Source: Loigolactobacillus iwatensis (GTDB lineage: Bacteria; Bacillota; Bacilli; Lactobacillales; Lactobacillaceae). From it: a DNA stretch of 64,000 nucleotides. The translations under genes were made by a program, and so were the position numbers. Below, piece after piece: positions 51,693 to 61,430 of the stretch (position 1 is its first letter; every line of letters begins with the position of its first letter). Where the stretch lies: the NCBI RefSeq assembly GCF_003950295.1, contig NZ_RHNP01000007.1:1-64000 (forward strand), read 5' to 3'. Under the pieces are notes generated by a model that worked only from the letters and a program-made list of their open reading frames with translations, was not told the origin of the DNA and did no database searches.

Positions 51693-53030
51693 TTGAGTCG
51701 GGAGATTACACCAGAGATACTCAAACAATATCAAGAAGATTTACAAAAGCACCCCCAAGCAGCTTCTTTAAAACGAGCTGTTATGAATAATGGTATCCTT
51801 GCTGCAAGTGAGAATACTGACGCAAAGGTTGCAATGACCCAAACTTTTTCAGTTGATTTAACGGCCGAAAAAGTGGCGGATCAAAAACAAAGTGGTCGTT
51901 GCTGGATGTTTGCGGCGTTAAATACAATGCGCCGTTCGTTAGCCGATCAGTTCAACCTTAAAGATTTCGAATTATCGCAAAATTACACAAATTTTTGGGA
52001 TAAGTTTGAAAAATCAAATTATTTTTACGAAAATGTTCTTAATACCGCAACAGAACCAACCAGTAGCCGTAAAGTTGCCTTTTTGATGGCAACACCACAA
52101 CAGGATGGCGGTCAGTGGGACATGTTGACGGCCTTAATTGCAAAATATGGTATTGTGCCAAAATCCGTGATGCCAGAAACTTATAACAGTTCGCGTTCTT
52201 CAGAACTTAACAGCACGCTTAACCTTAAGCTCCGTAAAGACGCCGTTACTTTGCGCCAAATGGTGGCCACTAATGCCAGTGAAATCGATATTAATACCGC
52301 TCGTAATCAAATGTTAAATGAAGATTACCGGATTTTAGTTTACGCTTTAGGTGAACCACCCGTTAAATTTGATTTTGAATACCGCGACGATGCTAAAGCT
52401 TATCACCTAGATCGCGATTTGACGCCGCAAACATTCTTCAAAAAATACGTTGGTTGGAACTTGGATGACTATCAATCGATTATTAACGCACCGACCGATG
52501 ACAAACCATATAATCACATGTACACGATTGAAATGTTGGGTAACGTTGTTGGTGGCCGACGCGTTCAGCATTTAAACTTGGATATTGCAACTTTCAAGCA
52601 ATTGGCAGTTAAGCAACTACAAGCCGGCGAAAGTGTTTGGTTCGGCAGCGACGTTGGCCAATCCTCTGATCGTAAGGTTGGCATTATGGATCCCGAGATC
52701 TATAAAGCAGATGAACTTTTTGACGTTGACTTTGGTATGACAAAGGCCGAACGATTAGATTACGGTGAAAGCTTAATGACGCACGCCATGGTAATTACTG
52801 GCGTTGATTTGGTTGATGATCAGCCAACCAAATGGAAAGTCGAAAACTCATGGGGCGATAAAGTTGGCGAAAAAGGCTATTTTGTTATGAGTGATGCTTG
52901 GTTTGATGAATATGTTTATCAAATTGTGATTAACAAAAAGTATTTACCAACTGAGTTACAAAAGGTTACCACAGAAGATCCAAAAGTGTTGGAACCATGG
53001 GATCCAATGGGTGCACTAGCCAGCCGTTAA
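51693..53030 (+). CDS. pepC: Aminopeptidase C (C1B cysteine peptidase)
   Basis: A 445-residue bleomycin-hydrolase-type peptidase of lactic acid bacteria. The catalytic Cys is C70 in QSGRCWMFAALN, the His near 363 in MTHAMVITGVD and the Asn near 384 in KVENSWGDKVG. It is cytosolic and trims peptides from the N-terminus. The start is TTG at 51693 with AAGGAG at ten bases; the GTG at 51684 overlaps the binding site. It is a single gene followed by a family B element that acts as terminator. Confidence 0.95.
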   Translation: MSREITPEILKQYQEDLQKHPQAASLKRAVMNNGILAASENTDAKVAMTQTFSVDLTAEKVADQKQSGRCWMFAALNTMRRSLADQFNLKDFELSQNYTNFWDKFEKSNYFYENVLNTATEPTSSRKVAFLMATPQQDGGQWDMLTALIAKYGIVPKSVMPETYNSSRSSELNSTLNLKLRKDAVTLRQMVATNASEIDINTARNQMLNEDYRILVYALGEPPVKFDFEYRDDAKAYHLDRDLTPQTFFKKYVGWNLDDYQSIINAPTDDKPYNHMYTIEMLGNVVGGRRVQHLNLDIATFKQLAVKQLQAGESVWFGSDVGQSSDRKVGIMDPEIYKADELFDVDFGMTKAERLDYGESLMTHAMVITGVDLVDDQPTKWKVENSWGDKVGEKGYFVMSDAWFDEYVYQIVINKKYLPTELQKVTTEDPKVLEPWDPMGALASR

Positions 53031-53107
53031 TTAATTTTATGGGTGTGTGACATAAGACGCGCCCCACCTTTGAGTGCTTGACTAAAGAGTGTTCAAAAAG
53101 CACACCA

Positions 53108-53292
53108 GAGGGAGCGAGACAAAAGTCAGTTTTGGGTTTACTGCGTCACCTAGGCCAGTTCATAACCATAGTGCAGTTATGAACTGGCTGTAGTTAGGCA
53201 CGCGAATCCGAACTTTTGGCGTACGTTCTAAAGTAATGATCGGAAATAGTAAGTGGCTAGGACTTTCTGTCCTAGCCACTTACTATTTTTTT
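53108..53292 (+). repeat. Family B terminator-linked element, full copy
   Basis: It starts AGGGAGCGAGACAAAAGTCA, GTTTTGGGTTTACTGCGTC, an internal hairpin GCCAGTTCATAAC / GTTATGAACTGGC, then CTGTAGTTAGGCACGCGAAT, CCGAACTTTTGGCG and CGTTCTAAAGTAATGATCGG. The end is AATAGTAAGTGGCTAGGA / TCCTAGCCACTTACTATT followed by TTTTT. Confidence 0.85.
53238..53292 (+). terminator. Terminator after pepC (end of the family B element)
   Basis: AAATAGTAAGTGGCTAGGAC, short loop, GTCCTAGCCACTTACTATTT, then TTTTT. A very stable stem of about 20 bp. Confidence 0.92.
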
Positions 53293-53442
53293 GGTCCAAA
53301 CTAGGTTAGTCAAAACCAACGAATATCTCTTACCAACTACCCTTATTTTTATTTAGAAAATACTGCTTAAGGATGGCAATCTTAAATTGAACAGCTATAA
53401 TGTATTGATGACGAATCTTTGAATAAAGGTAGGTTACTTAAG

Positions 53443-55527
53443 ATGAATTCCCTAGAACAAAAAACAAAACAACAACCACGACATAAGTTATCCGCCGCTG
53501 GTTTAGTAATAACGTTGGGCGTTGTTTACGGTGATATCGGAACCTCGCCACTTTACGTTATGAAATCAATCATTAACGGTAACGGTGGCATGGACCACGT
53601 CTCCTATAACTTTATCGTCGGTAGCGTTTCACTCATTTTCTGGACAATTACTTTATTAACAACCATTAAATACGTTGGAATTGCTTTGCGCGCTGACAAT
53701 AACGGTGAAGGTGGTATTTTCGCCCTTTACACACTAGTTCGCCGGCGGGCCCGTTGGTTAGTTATCCCCGCTATGGTAGGCGGCGCTGCATTATTGGCCG
53801 ATGGTATGTTGACGCCTGCAGTGACGGTTACCACCGCAATTGAGGGCCTGAAGGGAATGAAAATTGCTAATCACATTCCCATTGTGACACAAGGCCACGT
53901 TATTTTGTGGACCATGGTAATTCTCACTTTCTTATTCTTTATTCAACGTTTCGGTACTGAGGTCATTGGTAGAGCATTTGGACCAATCATGCTTATTTGG
54001 TTTACCTTTATTGGTGTACTCGGTCTTAGTTATATCAGCCAAGACCTTAGCATTTTACGGGCACTCAACCCCTATTACGCAATTAAATTACTCTTTAGTC
54101 CAGAAAATAAGCTTGGATTGCTAATTCTCGGTAGTGTTTTTCTGGCTACAACTGGTGCTGAAGCTCTGTACTCTGATTTAGGTCACGTTGGCCGGGCAAA
54201 TATTTACGGCACTTGGCCTTACGTTAAAATCTGCTTAATTTTAAATTATTTTGGCCAGGCAGTTTGGATTATTCAGCACGCACACACAACTGCTTATAAT
54301 CACGTTACCGATTTTAATCCTTTTTTTGAAATTATGCCTCAGTGGTTACGGCTGTTCGGAATAATAATGGCAACTTTAGCTGCTATTATTGCATCTCAGG
54401 CCTTAATTTCTGGATCATTTACTTTGGTTTCTGAAGCCATCAAATTAAAACTCTTGCCACGTTTGCACATTGTCTACCCTACTAATTTAAAAGGACAGCT
54501 TTACATTCCGTCAGTCAACCTAATTTTATGGTTGGCCTGTTTGGCAATTGTCATGTTCTTCCGCACTTCCTCCGCAATGGAAGCCGCTTATGGTTTGGCA
54601 ATTACGGTGACAATGTTAATGACGACGTTACTGCTTTACCAGTACCTACGCAGTAAAAATGCCAAACCTGTTTTGGCCTGGTTAATGGTTCTTTTCTTTG
54701 GCTCAATTGAACTAATCTTCTTCATTTCTAGTGCTGCTAAATTCCTCCATGGTGGCTACGTTACTGCTTTCATTGCTTTTGTCATTTTGGCGATCATGTT
54801 TATTTGGCAATATGGTGATTACATTAAAAATAATAAATCTTACCATACTGAGGACGTTTCACTGCTAGCTTATAAAAATCAACTTAACGATTTAAAAAAT
54901 GATGCTGATTATCCATTATTTACAACAAACTTAGTCTACATGACCCGGGTCAAAGACAAATATCGAATCAAAAAAGATATTTTATATTCAATTTTGGATA
55001 AACGACCAAAACGTGCCGAAGTCTATTGGTTCGTGACCGTTAACGTTACTGACGAACCGTACACCGCTTCTTACACGACCGAAATGTTTGATACGGACTA
55101 TATGGTGAACGTACAACTATATTTGGGCTTCCGTATGGAACAACGTGTCAATGTCTTTCTCCGCCAAATTATTGCGGATATGATGAAGAGTGGCCAGCTA
55201 CCACGACAGCCACAGCGTTACACAACAATCCCTGACCGCAAAGTTGGTGACTTCTCCTTTGTATTAATTCAAGAAAATCTTTCGCCAGAGACACAGATTA
55301 ACGGCTGGGAAAAAGTCATCATTCAACTACGCCTGTTTCTCCAGAAAATTACGATTACGCCAACGACTTGGTTTGGTTTAGAGTACGCTGATTCATTGGT
55401 GGAGCACGTTCCTTTGGTTTTAGGTAAACCCTATTTCCATAAATTACACCGTTTAACCCGCTTAGATAAAATACCAAAATCAGATACAGATGAAGAAAAC
55501 GAATTAGAGGATGAAGATCAATCCTAA
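53443..55527 (+). CDS. kup: KUP-family potassium uptake transporter
   Basis: A 694-residue membrane protein with about 12 membrane segments in the first 450 residues. GVVYGDIGTSPLYVMKSI (about 27-44) is the family signature, then NNGEGGIFALYTLVRR, GGAALLADGMLTPAVTV and GAEALYSDLGHVG. The C-terminal 230 residues are cytoplasmic, ending in an acidic tail. It imports potassium with protons. I chose the ATG at 53443, with AGGTAGG nine bases upstream. In lactococci KUP transporters are inhibited by cyclic di-AMP; the window also encodes DarA, but no ydaO-type riboswitch is visible before kup. Confidence 0.95.
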   Translation: MNSLEQKTKQQPRHKLSAAGLVITLGVVYGDIGTSPLYVMKSIINGNGGMDHVSYNFIVGSVSLIFWTITLLTTIKYVGIALRADNNGEGGIFALYTLVRRRARWLVIPAMVGGAALLADGMLTPAVTVTTAIEGLKGMKIANHIPIVTQGHVILWTMVILTFLFFIQRFGTEVIGRAFGPIMLIWFTFIGVLGLSYISQDLSILRALNPYYAIKLLFSPENKLGLLILGSVFLATTGAEALYSDLGHVGRANIYGTWPYVKICLILNYFGQAVWIIQHAHTTAYNHVTDFNPFFEIMPQWLRLFGIIMATLAAIIASQALISGSFTLVSEAIKLKLLPRLHIVYPTNLKGQLYIPSVNLILWLACLAIVMFFRTSSAMEAAYGLAITVTMLMTTLLLYQYLRSKNAKPVLAWLMVLFFGSIELIFFISSAAKFLHGGYVTAFIAFVILAIMFIWQYGDYIKNNKSYHTEDVSLLAYKNQLNDLKNDADYPLFTTNLVYMTRVKDKYRIKKDILYSILDKRPKRAEVYWFVTVNVTDEPYTASYTTEMFDTDYMVNVQLYLGFRMEQRVNVFLRQIIADMMKSGQLPRQPQRYTTIPDRKVGDFSFVLIQENLSPETQINGWEKVIIQLRLFLQKITITPTTWFGLEYADSLVEHVPLVLGKPYFHKLHRLTRLDKIPKSDTDEENELEDEDQS

Positions 55528-55536
55528 ACGTGTTTG

Positions 55537-55594
55537 AAGTAAAAAATAAGGGCAACAACAAAAATAAATTTTGTTGTTGCCTTTATTTTTTTAC
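55537..55594 (+). terminator. Terminator after kup (bidirectional)
   Basis: AAATAAGGGCAACAACAAAA, short loop, TTTTGTTGTTGCCTTTATTT, then TTTT. Confidence 0.9.
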
Positions 55595-55723
55595 AACCAT
55601 TTTAGTGCCGCGTATGTAGCCACATGCGGTTAGACCAGGAAAGTACGCAAAAATTTGCTTTTATTAGTGCTGACTAATTTAGTGTGATCACATTTGACCC
55701 CTTTAGTTAAAACAAAGCCCACC

Positions 55724-56401
55724 CTAGGAAGTCAAAATTTGTTTATCTTGAATGCTAAGGTCTGAACGTAACGTGTATAAAATGGGTTGTCCATTAGCAA
55801 CTTCAACACCATCAATCCCCTGATCAGAAATATTTTCTAAGTACTTAATCAACGCCCGCAAGGTACTCCCATGAGCGACGATTAATTGGTTTTTATGATC
55901 AATTAACCGTGGGCCAATTTGATCAAGCCAGTAAGGAACTAATCGTTGCAAGGCCATCTGTAAGCTCTCTGCTCGTGGCTCAAAATCATACCCTAAGCGT
56001 GTGTAACGTCGTTCAAAATCTGGCTGCTTTAATTTTGGTGGCACCGTTGTGTAACTTCGTCGCCACTTAGCAACCTGCTCAATTCCATATTCCTGGCGCG
56101 TTGCATCCTTATTTTGGCCCCGAAGTGCCCCATAATGGCGCTCGTTTAAACGCCAGGTTTTATAGATCGGCAAATAGCTCTGATCTAACTCGTCCATAAC
56201 AATGTTAGCGGTTATAATGGCGCGTTTCAGGTAAGAGGTGTGTACTGCCGAAAAACTTAAACCAGTTTGGCGAATAAGCTGGCCAGCCTGATGAGCTTCT
56301 TTGATTCCTTGCGCCGTTAACGGAACGTCCGACCAACCAGTATAAACATTTTCGCGATTGGCCGTACTTTCACCGTGACGTAATAACATCAATTTGACCA
56401 T
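55724..56401 (-). CDS. gpmA: 2,3-bisphosphoglycerate-dependent phosphoglycerate mutase
   Basis: A 225-residue histidine phosphatase-fold mutase. RHGES (8-12) holds the phosphorylated His9. [32 protein letters not shown] and [14 protein letters not shown] (second His) follow the dPGM pattern. It converts 3- and 2-phosphoglycerate in glycolysis. Some positions differ from the highly conserved glycolytic enzyme (for example [20 protein letters not shown]), so it may be a secondary copy. It is a single gene with AAAAGAAGGGGAAATAA upstream. Confidence 0.85.
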   Translation of the reverse strand: MVKLMLLRHGESTANRENVYTGWSDVPLTAQGIKEAHQAGQLIRQTGLSFSAVHTSYLKRAIITANIVMDELDQSYLPIYKTWRLNERHYGALRGQNKDATRQEYGIEQVAKWRRSYTTVPPKLKQPDFERRYTRLGYDFEPRAESLQMALQRLVPYWLDQIGPRLIDHKNQLIVAHGSTLRALIKYLENISDQGIDGVEVANGQPILYTLRSDLSIQDKQILTS

Positions 56402-56819
56402 TTATTTCCCCTTCTTTTAAAATGTGTCTTGAACCTATTTTACTTAGTATTGTTTTAACCGTGTCAAAAAATATCACGCAACACCATTTTACCAAATATC
56501 AGTATAACCACACGACCTAAATAGCACAACTTACTTCTCGTTATTGATCGTCTGCCATTACTTTGCCATGTATTTAACTTCAAATTAATTAATCATTGAT
56601 TGCTAGCACCGTATAGTCAATCCTGGGCCTAAGCACAGATGAGCTCGACCGAATTTCTGATAAACTAACCCTATAGTACCGAATTTTTCTAAAAATTAAC
56701 ACTTTTATAAACAAAAAAACTTGGCCAGGGACTAGCGTAAAATTACTAGATTCGTTATAATTATTTTTAAATCGTTCTTTAATCTATTTCTAATTTATTG
56801 AGTTGAATGGCGTGGTGCC
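56402..56819. other. Gene-free region between gpmA and thrB
   Basis: A divergent intergenic region of about 420 bases, AT-rich. No T-box, riboswitch or repeat unit was recognised, although thrB in relatives is sometimes under amino-acid control. Confidence 0.45.
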
Positions 56820-56852
56820 TTGCTTCGCGTTTATTCATTAAGGAGGAACATT

Positions 56853-57716
56853 ATGAAAATTCAAGTTCCCGCAACGACTTCCAACCTTGGACCCGGACTT
56901 GATTCGTGTGGTCTTGCGTTAGCACTTTACTTACGTGTACAAGTTGGTGCCAGTGCTGATTCGTGGGAAGTTCAACATAATCTTGGGCCTCTAGTTGCTA
57001 CCGACGCTACTAATCTTGTGGTGCAAACGGCGTTACACGTTGCACCACATATTAAGCCACATAAATTGATTTTAACCTCGGATATTCCCATTGAACGCGG
57101 GCTTGGGAGCAGCGCGGCGGCAGTTGTTGCTGGCATTGAGTTGGCCAACCGTTTAGCCCAATTAACGCTGAGTCAAGAAGAAAAGATCACAATCGCCACG
57201 CAAATTGAACAACATCCTGATCACGTTGCCCCCGCCGTTCGTGGTAATTTTGTTACGGCCGCGATCTCTGGCAACCAGGTTTATTCCGTTCGCCATCTTT
57301 TTCCTGAATCAGACTTTATCCTTTGTGTCCCAAACAAAAAACTACCTGCGGTTAAAAGTCGTGAAGTTCTCCCGCATACTGTTCTTTACCGCCAGGCAAT
57401 TGAAGGTAGCGCCGTGGCCAACGTCATGATCGCCGCAATTTTAAATGGTGACCTAAATTTAGCAGGAGAAATGATGGAACGCGATCTTTTACAAGAACGC
57501 TACCGGGATAATTTTGTTCCCCACCTTAAAGAAATACGTCGAAAGGCCAAAGTCTTAGGCGCGTACGGTACTTTTATTTCCGGTGCTGGACCAACCATTA
57601 TCGTAATGTGCCGCGACAGTTTAACGGAAAAGATCAAAGCCGAATTGACCTCTGTCTGCCCTGATGCCTCGCTAACCTCACTAGTGGTTGATAAAGATGG
57701 CACCCAAGTTTTCTAA
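56853..57716 (+). CDS. thrB: Homoserine kinase
   Basis: A 287-residue GHMP kinase. The N-terminal VPATTSNLGPGLDSCGLAL (5-23), the ATP loop ERGLGSSAAAVVAGIE (about 81-96) and the C-terminal AYGTFISGAGPTIIVM are the three GHMP motifs. It phosphorylates homoserine on the way to threonine. The ATG at 56853 has AAGGAGGAACATT upstream. Unusually, neither hom nor thrC is adjacent, so the pathway is either split or incomplete. Confidence 0.93.
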   Translation: MKIQVPATTSNLGPGLDSCGLALALYLRVQVGASADSWEVQHNLGPLVATDATNLVVQTALHVAPHIKPHKLILTSDIPIERGLGSSAAAVVAGIELANRLAQLTLSQEEKITIATQIEQHPDHVAPAVRGNFVTAAISGNQVYSVRHLFPESDFILCVPNKKLPAVKSREVLPHTVLYRQAIEGSAVANVMIAAILNGDLNLAGEMMERDLLQERYRDNFVPHLKEIRRKAKVLGAYGTFISGAGPTIIVMCRDSLTEKIKAELTSVCPDASLTSLVVDKDGTQVF

Positions 57717-57816
57717 ATTACTGGGTAAAGGACACTGACAAAATCTTTTAGTCATTTGATTCGACAGACACATATTTAAAAACCTTTATTCAAATAAATT
57801 TTTGATTAATATCAAA

Positions 57817-57920
57817 ATGAGGTTTCATTAACAAGCACATTTAGACCAACTTAGTTCGAAAATACTTACAAAAGTAATTTTCGGACTCGGCCTAGCTTGT
57901 AAATGGAACCTCATTTTTAG
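57817..57920. terminator. Long bidirectional terminator between thrB and the AEC transporter
   Basis: AAATGAGGTTTCATTAACAAGC pairs (with small mismatches) with GCTTGTAAATGGAACCTCATTT. Inside is a second stem TTCGAAAATACTT / AAGTAATTTTCGGA. T-runs occur on both strands. Confidence 0.85.
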
Positions 57921-57924
57921 TAAC

Positions 57925-58866
57925 TCATTGTTTTATAAGTGTCATTAAAATTGGTATCACCACTAAACTAAGTATAGTTGATTCAGTGACCATTAATGCG
58001 GCATAATCGGCATCTGCTCCATATAATTTTGCAACTACTGGTGCGTTGGTCATAACCGGCATTGCTGACTGTAAAATGAAGACCTGTTTCATCAGCAGCG
58101 GCATCCCTGATGGTATAACCAATAAACTCATTAAAATTGGTGCCAGTAAGAAACGCCCAAATAAAATTCCAAGACTATAACGGGAGATTTTCATTTGCCG
58201 TAATCCAGCGCCTTCAATCGCAATCCCAATGAAAAACATGGATAACGGAATTGTTAAACCACCAATATACTTAAAATCGGACATCAAAAATGTTGGTAAT
58301 TTAATATGTAAGATCACTAAAATAACGGCCACCATAAACCCAAGCAATGGGGGTGAAAAAACTTTCTTCACGGTTGTCCACAAATTAAAATTCTCAGTAC
58401 TATCCCCATCACGCTTAATCAGATAAACGCCCAAAGTCCAGAAGAAAGTCGTGTTGGCCATGTAATAGACCAAAACGTAGGGTAAACTTTTTGATCCAAA
58501 TAATGCCATATTGATTGGCAAACCAATAAAAACAGTATTGGAATTGAAAAACATGGATTCAAACAAGCCGCGCCGTGACTTCCGAATCTGGAGCACTCTT
58601 GCAACCGCCACCGAAATACCAAATAAAATCAACATTGAAACAACTGGAAATTTAAGGTCCGGCAATATCTGCTTTAATTCCTTCGTTGTAAAATCCGTCA
58701 TGATCGTATCAAGCATATAGCACGGCAAAGCAATTTGCGTCACTAATCTAGCAATTAATTTACTACTTTTTTCATCAAACCACCCTGCACGTGCAAGACA
58801 GTAGCCAACAATAATCATGCCAAGAATGACAAAAACACCCTCAACACTTTGAATAAAAATGCCCAT
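57925..58866 (-). CDS. AEC-family (auxin efflux carrier) transporter
   Basis: A 313-residue membrane protein with ten segments in the usual 5+5 layout. Typical features are GMIIVGYCLARAGWFDEKSSKLIARLVTQIALPCYML near the N-terminus, FFNSNTVFIGLPINMALFG (about 104-122) and QSAMPVMTNAPVVAKLYGAD (about 265-284). Bacterial members carry organic acids such as malate; the substrate here is open, and no malolactic genes lie next to it. The ATG is preceded by AAGGCGTGATCAA. It is a single gene. Confidence 0.9.
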   Translation of the reverse strand: MGIFIQSVEGVFVILGMIIVGYCLARAGWFDEKSSKLIARLVTQIALPCYMLDTIMTDFTTKELKQILPDLKFPVVSMLILFGISVAVARVLQIRKSRRGLFESMFFNSNTVFIGLPINMALFGSKSLPYVLVYYMANTTFFWTLGVYLIKRDGDSTENFNLWTTVKKVFSPPLLGFMVAVILVILHIKLPTFLMSDFKYIGGLTIPLSMFFIGIAIEGAGLRQMKISRYSLGILFGRFLLAPILMSLLVIPSGMPLLMKQVFILQSAMPVMTNAPVVAKLYGADADYAALMVTESTILSLVVIPILMTLIKQ

Positions 58867-59073
58867 TTGATCACGCCTTAACTAATAAGATAGTTTCCAG
58901 TTTAGCACTTTTGACTAAAAATGAAAAACCAATGAGAAAAATGCTAATATTTTAAAAGTAGTGCCGTACTGCAATAAACGATATCCTCCTCGAATATGAG
59001 CTCGTTTTGCTCCAACTAACATAAACGACAAGAAAGCGTTATAATGGAAGAAACTAAAGTAGGTGATCCAGTT

Positions 59074-59361
59074 ATGGGGAAATATTTTGACATTACCTTT
59101 CACACAATTGATGGTAAATCAATTATCAAGCGTAATATTTATTCGGAGGCCAATGAAACTGCAGTCTGGCAGGATGCCTGTAAAAAAGTGACGGCTGATA
59201 ATCTGTATATTGAAATGAATGATACAACATTAGTTAATCTGTTACGAAATTGCGTTGTTCGAATTGACATGACAGAAGTGCCTGGACCAGCTTCTAAACG
59301 AAGCCAACGTCAGGATGAATTTCGCGATGCAGTGAACACTTTAAGCAATATTGGACTTTAA
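59074..59361 (+). CDS. Conserved-looking hypothetical protein, 95 residues
   Basis: I do not recognise this protein. It begins MGKYFDITFHTIDGKSIIKR and looks like a small alpha/beta domain: two strands, a helix AVWQDACKKVTADN, then LYIEMNDTTLVNLLRNCVVRIDMTE. It ends in a charged helix RSQRQDEFRDAVNTLSNIGL. It has no cysteine, signal peptide or membrane segment. I chose the ATG at 59074 with AGTAGGTGATCC upstream; the frame can be extended to 59044. A TATAAT box lies at 59039-59044. It stands alone between an AEC transporter and an LCP protein. Its codon use resembles that of its neighbours, so it is probably real. Confidence 0.7.
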   Translation: MGKYFDITFHTIDGKSIIKRNIYSEANETAVWQDACKKVTADNLYIEMNDTTLVNLLRNCVVRIDMTEVPGPASKRSQRQDEFRDAVNTLSNIGL

Positions 59362-59537
59362 AATTGTTATTTTGCTAGACGGGGGCAATGTACGGGCTTT
59401 TTTAGAAATTAGTTCGTACACTGACTCTTTTTAGTACTATTTTTTTGTGATTTATTAAAAATGGCCGCAAATTAGTCTTTTGTGTGAATTTTTGTAGTAT
59501 ACTTCAGGTATTGAAAAGTTACAAAAGGAGAAAAATT

Positions 59538-60608
59538 ATGTCAGAACAAACAAAACGGCGCGCACAGCACCACAATCACCACCATAATGGACGAAAAAAA
59601 CGCCACACTGTCCTCTACACCTTTTTGATCATCATCTTGGTTCTAATAGTCGGCGGTGGTGCCTACGCATACAAAATGTACCATGATGTCCAGAACACTG
59701 CTAATAAAGTCTACAAGAAAGAAAGCGGAACTAATCATCAACGCAGTCCGCAATCAACTCTGGACGCCAAGAAGCCAATTTCGATTTTGTTACTTGGAAC
59801 TGATACTGGTGCACTTGGACGGACCTACCATGGCCGTTCTGATACAATGATTGTTGCAACTGTCAATCCACAAAATAAGCAATTGACGATGGTCAGTATT
59901 CCTCGTGATACTAAAGCACACATCGTTGGTAAGGGTGCTAATTACATAGAAAAAATTAATTCGGCTTACAGTTACGGCGGCTCGGCAATGGCAATCAATA
60001 CAACCCAAGAACTATTAAATATTCCAATTGATTATTATGTCACCGTCAATATGGGTGGCATTCAACGAATTGTTAACGCTGTAGGCGGCGTAACAATTGA
60101 CGCACCATTTGCTTTTAAATATGATGGTAATTCCTTTAAAAAAGGTAGCCAGCACTTAAATGGTAAGCAAGCACTAGCCTATTCACGGATGCGTTACGAT
60201 GATCCTGAAGGCGACTACGGCCGACAAAAGCGCCAACGTCAGGTTATTGAATCTATCGTTAAAAGCGCTGTTTCCGTTAAGACATTGTGGAATTTCGATG
60301 CTATTCTTCAATCAATGAGTGATAATGTTCAAACTGATTTAACTTTCAAGAACATGCAAACCATTCAAAAGAATTATAAGTCCGCTGCTACTAATATGGT
60401 TGATGATCACTTACAAGGTCAGAATGCTACGATTGATGGCGGTTCTTATCAAGTTGCAACAACTAAAGAACTAAATCGTATTTCTTCTTTAATTCGCACA
60501 CAACTCAATTTACCAAAGGAAAAAGTTAGTAATCTTGAAACACAACAAAATAGTCAAGGTCAGGCTAATGATGCTGGTTCAAATAACGCTGATCCTTATA
60601 CAAATTAA
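59538..60608 (+). CDS. LytR-CpsA-Psr (LCP) family cell-wall glycopolymer ligase
   Basis: A 356-residue protein. A His-rich cytoplasmic tail (HHNHHHNG, about 11-18), one membrane segment (about 24-46) and an extracellular LCP domain (about 78-250) with SILLLGTDTGALGRTYHGRSDTMIVAT, VSIPRDTKA, KINSAYSYGG, GGVTIDAP and LAYSRMRYDDPEGDYGRQKRQR are visible. The conserved Arg and Asp residues of the polyprenyl-phosphate site are present. It attaches secondary polymers (teichoic acid or polysaccharide) to peptidoglycan. The C-terminus is an Asn/Gln-rich tail. The ATG at 59538 has AAAGGAGAAAAATT upstream. Confidence 0.93.
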   Translation: MSEQTKRRAQHHNHHHNGRKKRHTVLYTFLIIILVLIVGGGAYAYKMYHDVQNTANKVYKKESGTNHQRSPQSTLDAKKPISILLLGTDTGALGRTYHGRSDTMIVATVNPQNKQLTMVSIPRDTKAHIVGKGANYIEKINSAYSYGGSAMAINTTQELLNIPIDYYVTVNMGGIQRIVNAVGGVTIDAPFAFKYDGNSFKKGSQHLNGKQALAYSRMRYDDPEGDYGRQKRQRQVIESIVKSAVSVKTLWNFDAILQSMSDNVQTDLTFKNMQTIQKNYKSAATNMVDDHLQGQNATIDGGSYQVATTKELNRISSLIRTQLNLPKEKVSNLETQQNSQGQANDAGSNNADPYTN

Positions 60609-60610
60609 GC

Positions 60611-60643
60611 GTAAAAAAAGACTGGAATTCCAGTCTTTTTTTT
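60611..60643. terminator. Bidirectional terminator between the LCP gene and accA
   Basis: AAAAAAAGACTGGAATTCCA closes with GTCTTTTTTTT: a perfect stem of about 15 bp that works on both strands. Confidence 0.95.
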
Positions 60644-60662
60644 GTACTTAATTTCTACAAAT

Positions 60663-61430
60663 CTACTCTGCAAACTGTGCGACTAACTCTAAATATTTAT
60701 TCTGGCGCTGTTCAATTAACTCCGCCGTTGATAACTTACTTAGTTGCGCTAATTGTTGTTGTAAGGCGTTATCTAAGCTTTGCACTAAATCACCCGTTTC
60801 CGGTAAAACAACGTCAGTTAGGCCTAATTTTTTAAGTGCTGCGGCCTGCATCGGTAAAATATGGTCTAGTGTTTGCTTGGCAGCCACATGGCCCTTTAAG
60901 ATCGTTTGAATCGCTTCTGGTGAAGCAACAGAATATAAACTGTTAGTGAACATAATTAGCCGGTTGGACGTTGCTAAGGCTAGTGCACCCCCACTTTCGC
61001 CTTCACCAAGAAAAACGGCAATATTGGGAACCCGCAAACCATTCATTTTAGTAATAGCATCCGCAATGGCCAGGTTTTGACCATCATCTTCAGCTGCAAC
61101 ACTAGCATCGGCCCCCGGCATGTTGATCAGTGTAATCACGGGCCGCTTAAATTTTTCCGCTAATTCAAGTCCGCGAATAAATTTACGGTACCCCGCTGGC
61201 GCAACGGCACCAAAATGGTAGCGCTGGCGTTCTTCTAATGTGGCCCCACGATTCACTCCTGCAACAACTACCGCACGTTGATGAAATAAACCCGTGCCAA
61301 CCGTCAGTGCTGGATCATCGCCACTGACACGATCACCGTGCAGTGGAAAAAAATTCGTTATTAACTGCGCAATAACTTGTTGCGTCCCAATTCTATCGGC
61401 ACTACGAATCACCTTTAAAGCATCACTCAT
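60663..61430 (-). CDS. accA: Acetyl-CoA carboxylase carboxyltransferase subunit alpha
   Basis: A 255-residue crotonase-fold subunit. AEKFKRPVITLINMPGADAS (about 90-109), VFLGEGESGGALALATSNRL (about 138-157) and SVASPEAIQTILKGHVAAKQ are recognisable. It lacks the long N-terminal helix of E. coli AccA, as usual in lactobacilli. INMPGADASVAAEDDGQN departs from the common DTPGAYPGxxAExRGQ. With AccD it transfers carboxyl from biotin to acetyl-CoA. It overlaps accD by eight bases and is the last gene of the set. Confidence 0.93.
   Translation of the reverse strand: MSDALKVIRSADRIGTQQVIAQLITNFFPLHGDRVSGDDPALTVGTGLFHQRAVVVAGVNRGATLEERQRYHFGAVAPAGYRKFIRGLELAEKFKRPVITLINMPGADASVAAEDDGQNLAIADAITKMNGLRVPNIAVFLGEGESGGALALATSNRLIMFTNSLYSVASPEAIQTILKGHVAAKQTLDHILPMQAAALKKLGLTDVVLPETGDLVQSLDNALQQQLAQLSKLSTAELIEQRQNKYLELVAQFAE

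Noticed and set aside
53293-53442. ydaO-type cyclic di-AMP riboswitch before kup
   Set aside because: Only 150 bases remain after the terminator and none of the conserved riboswitch segments is visible.
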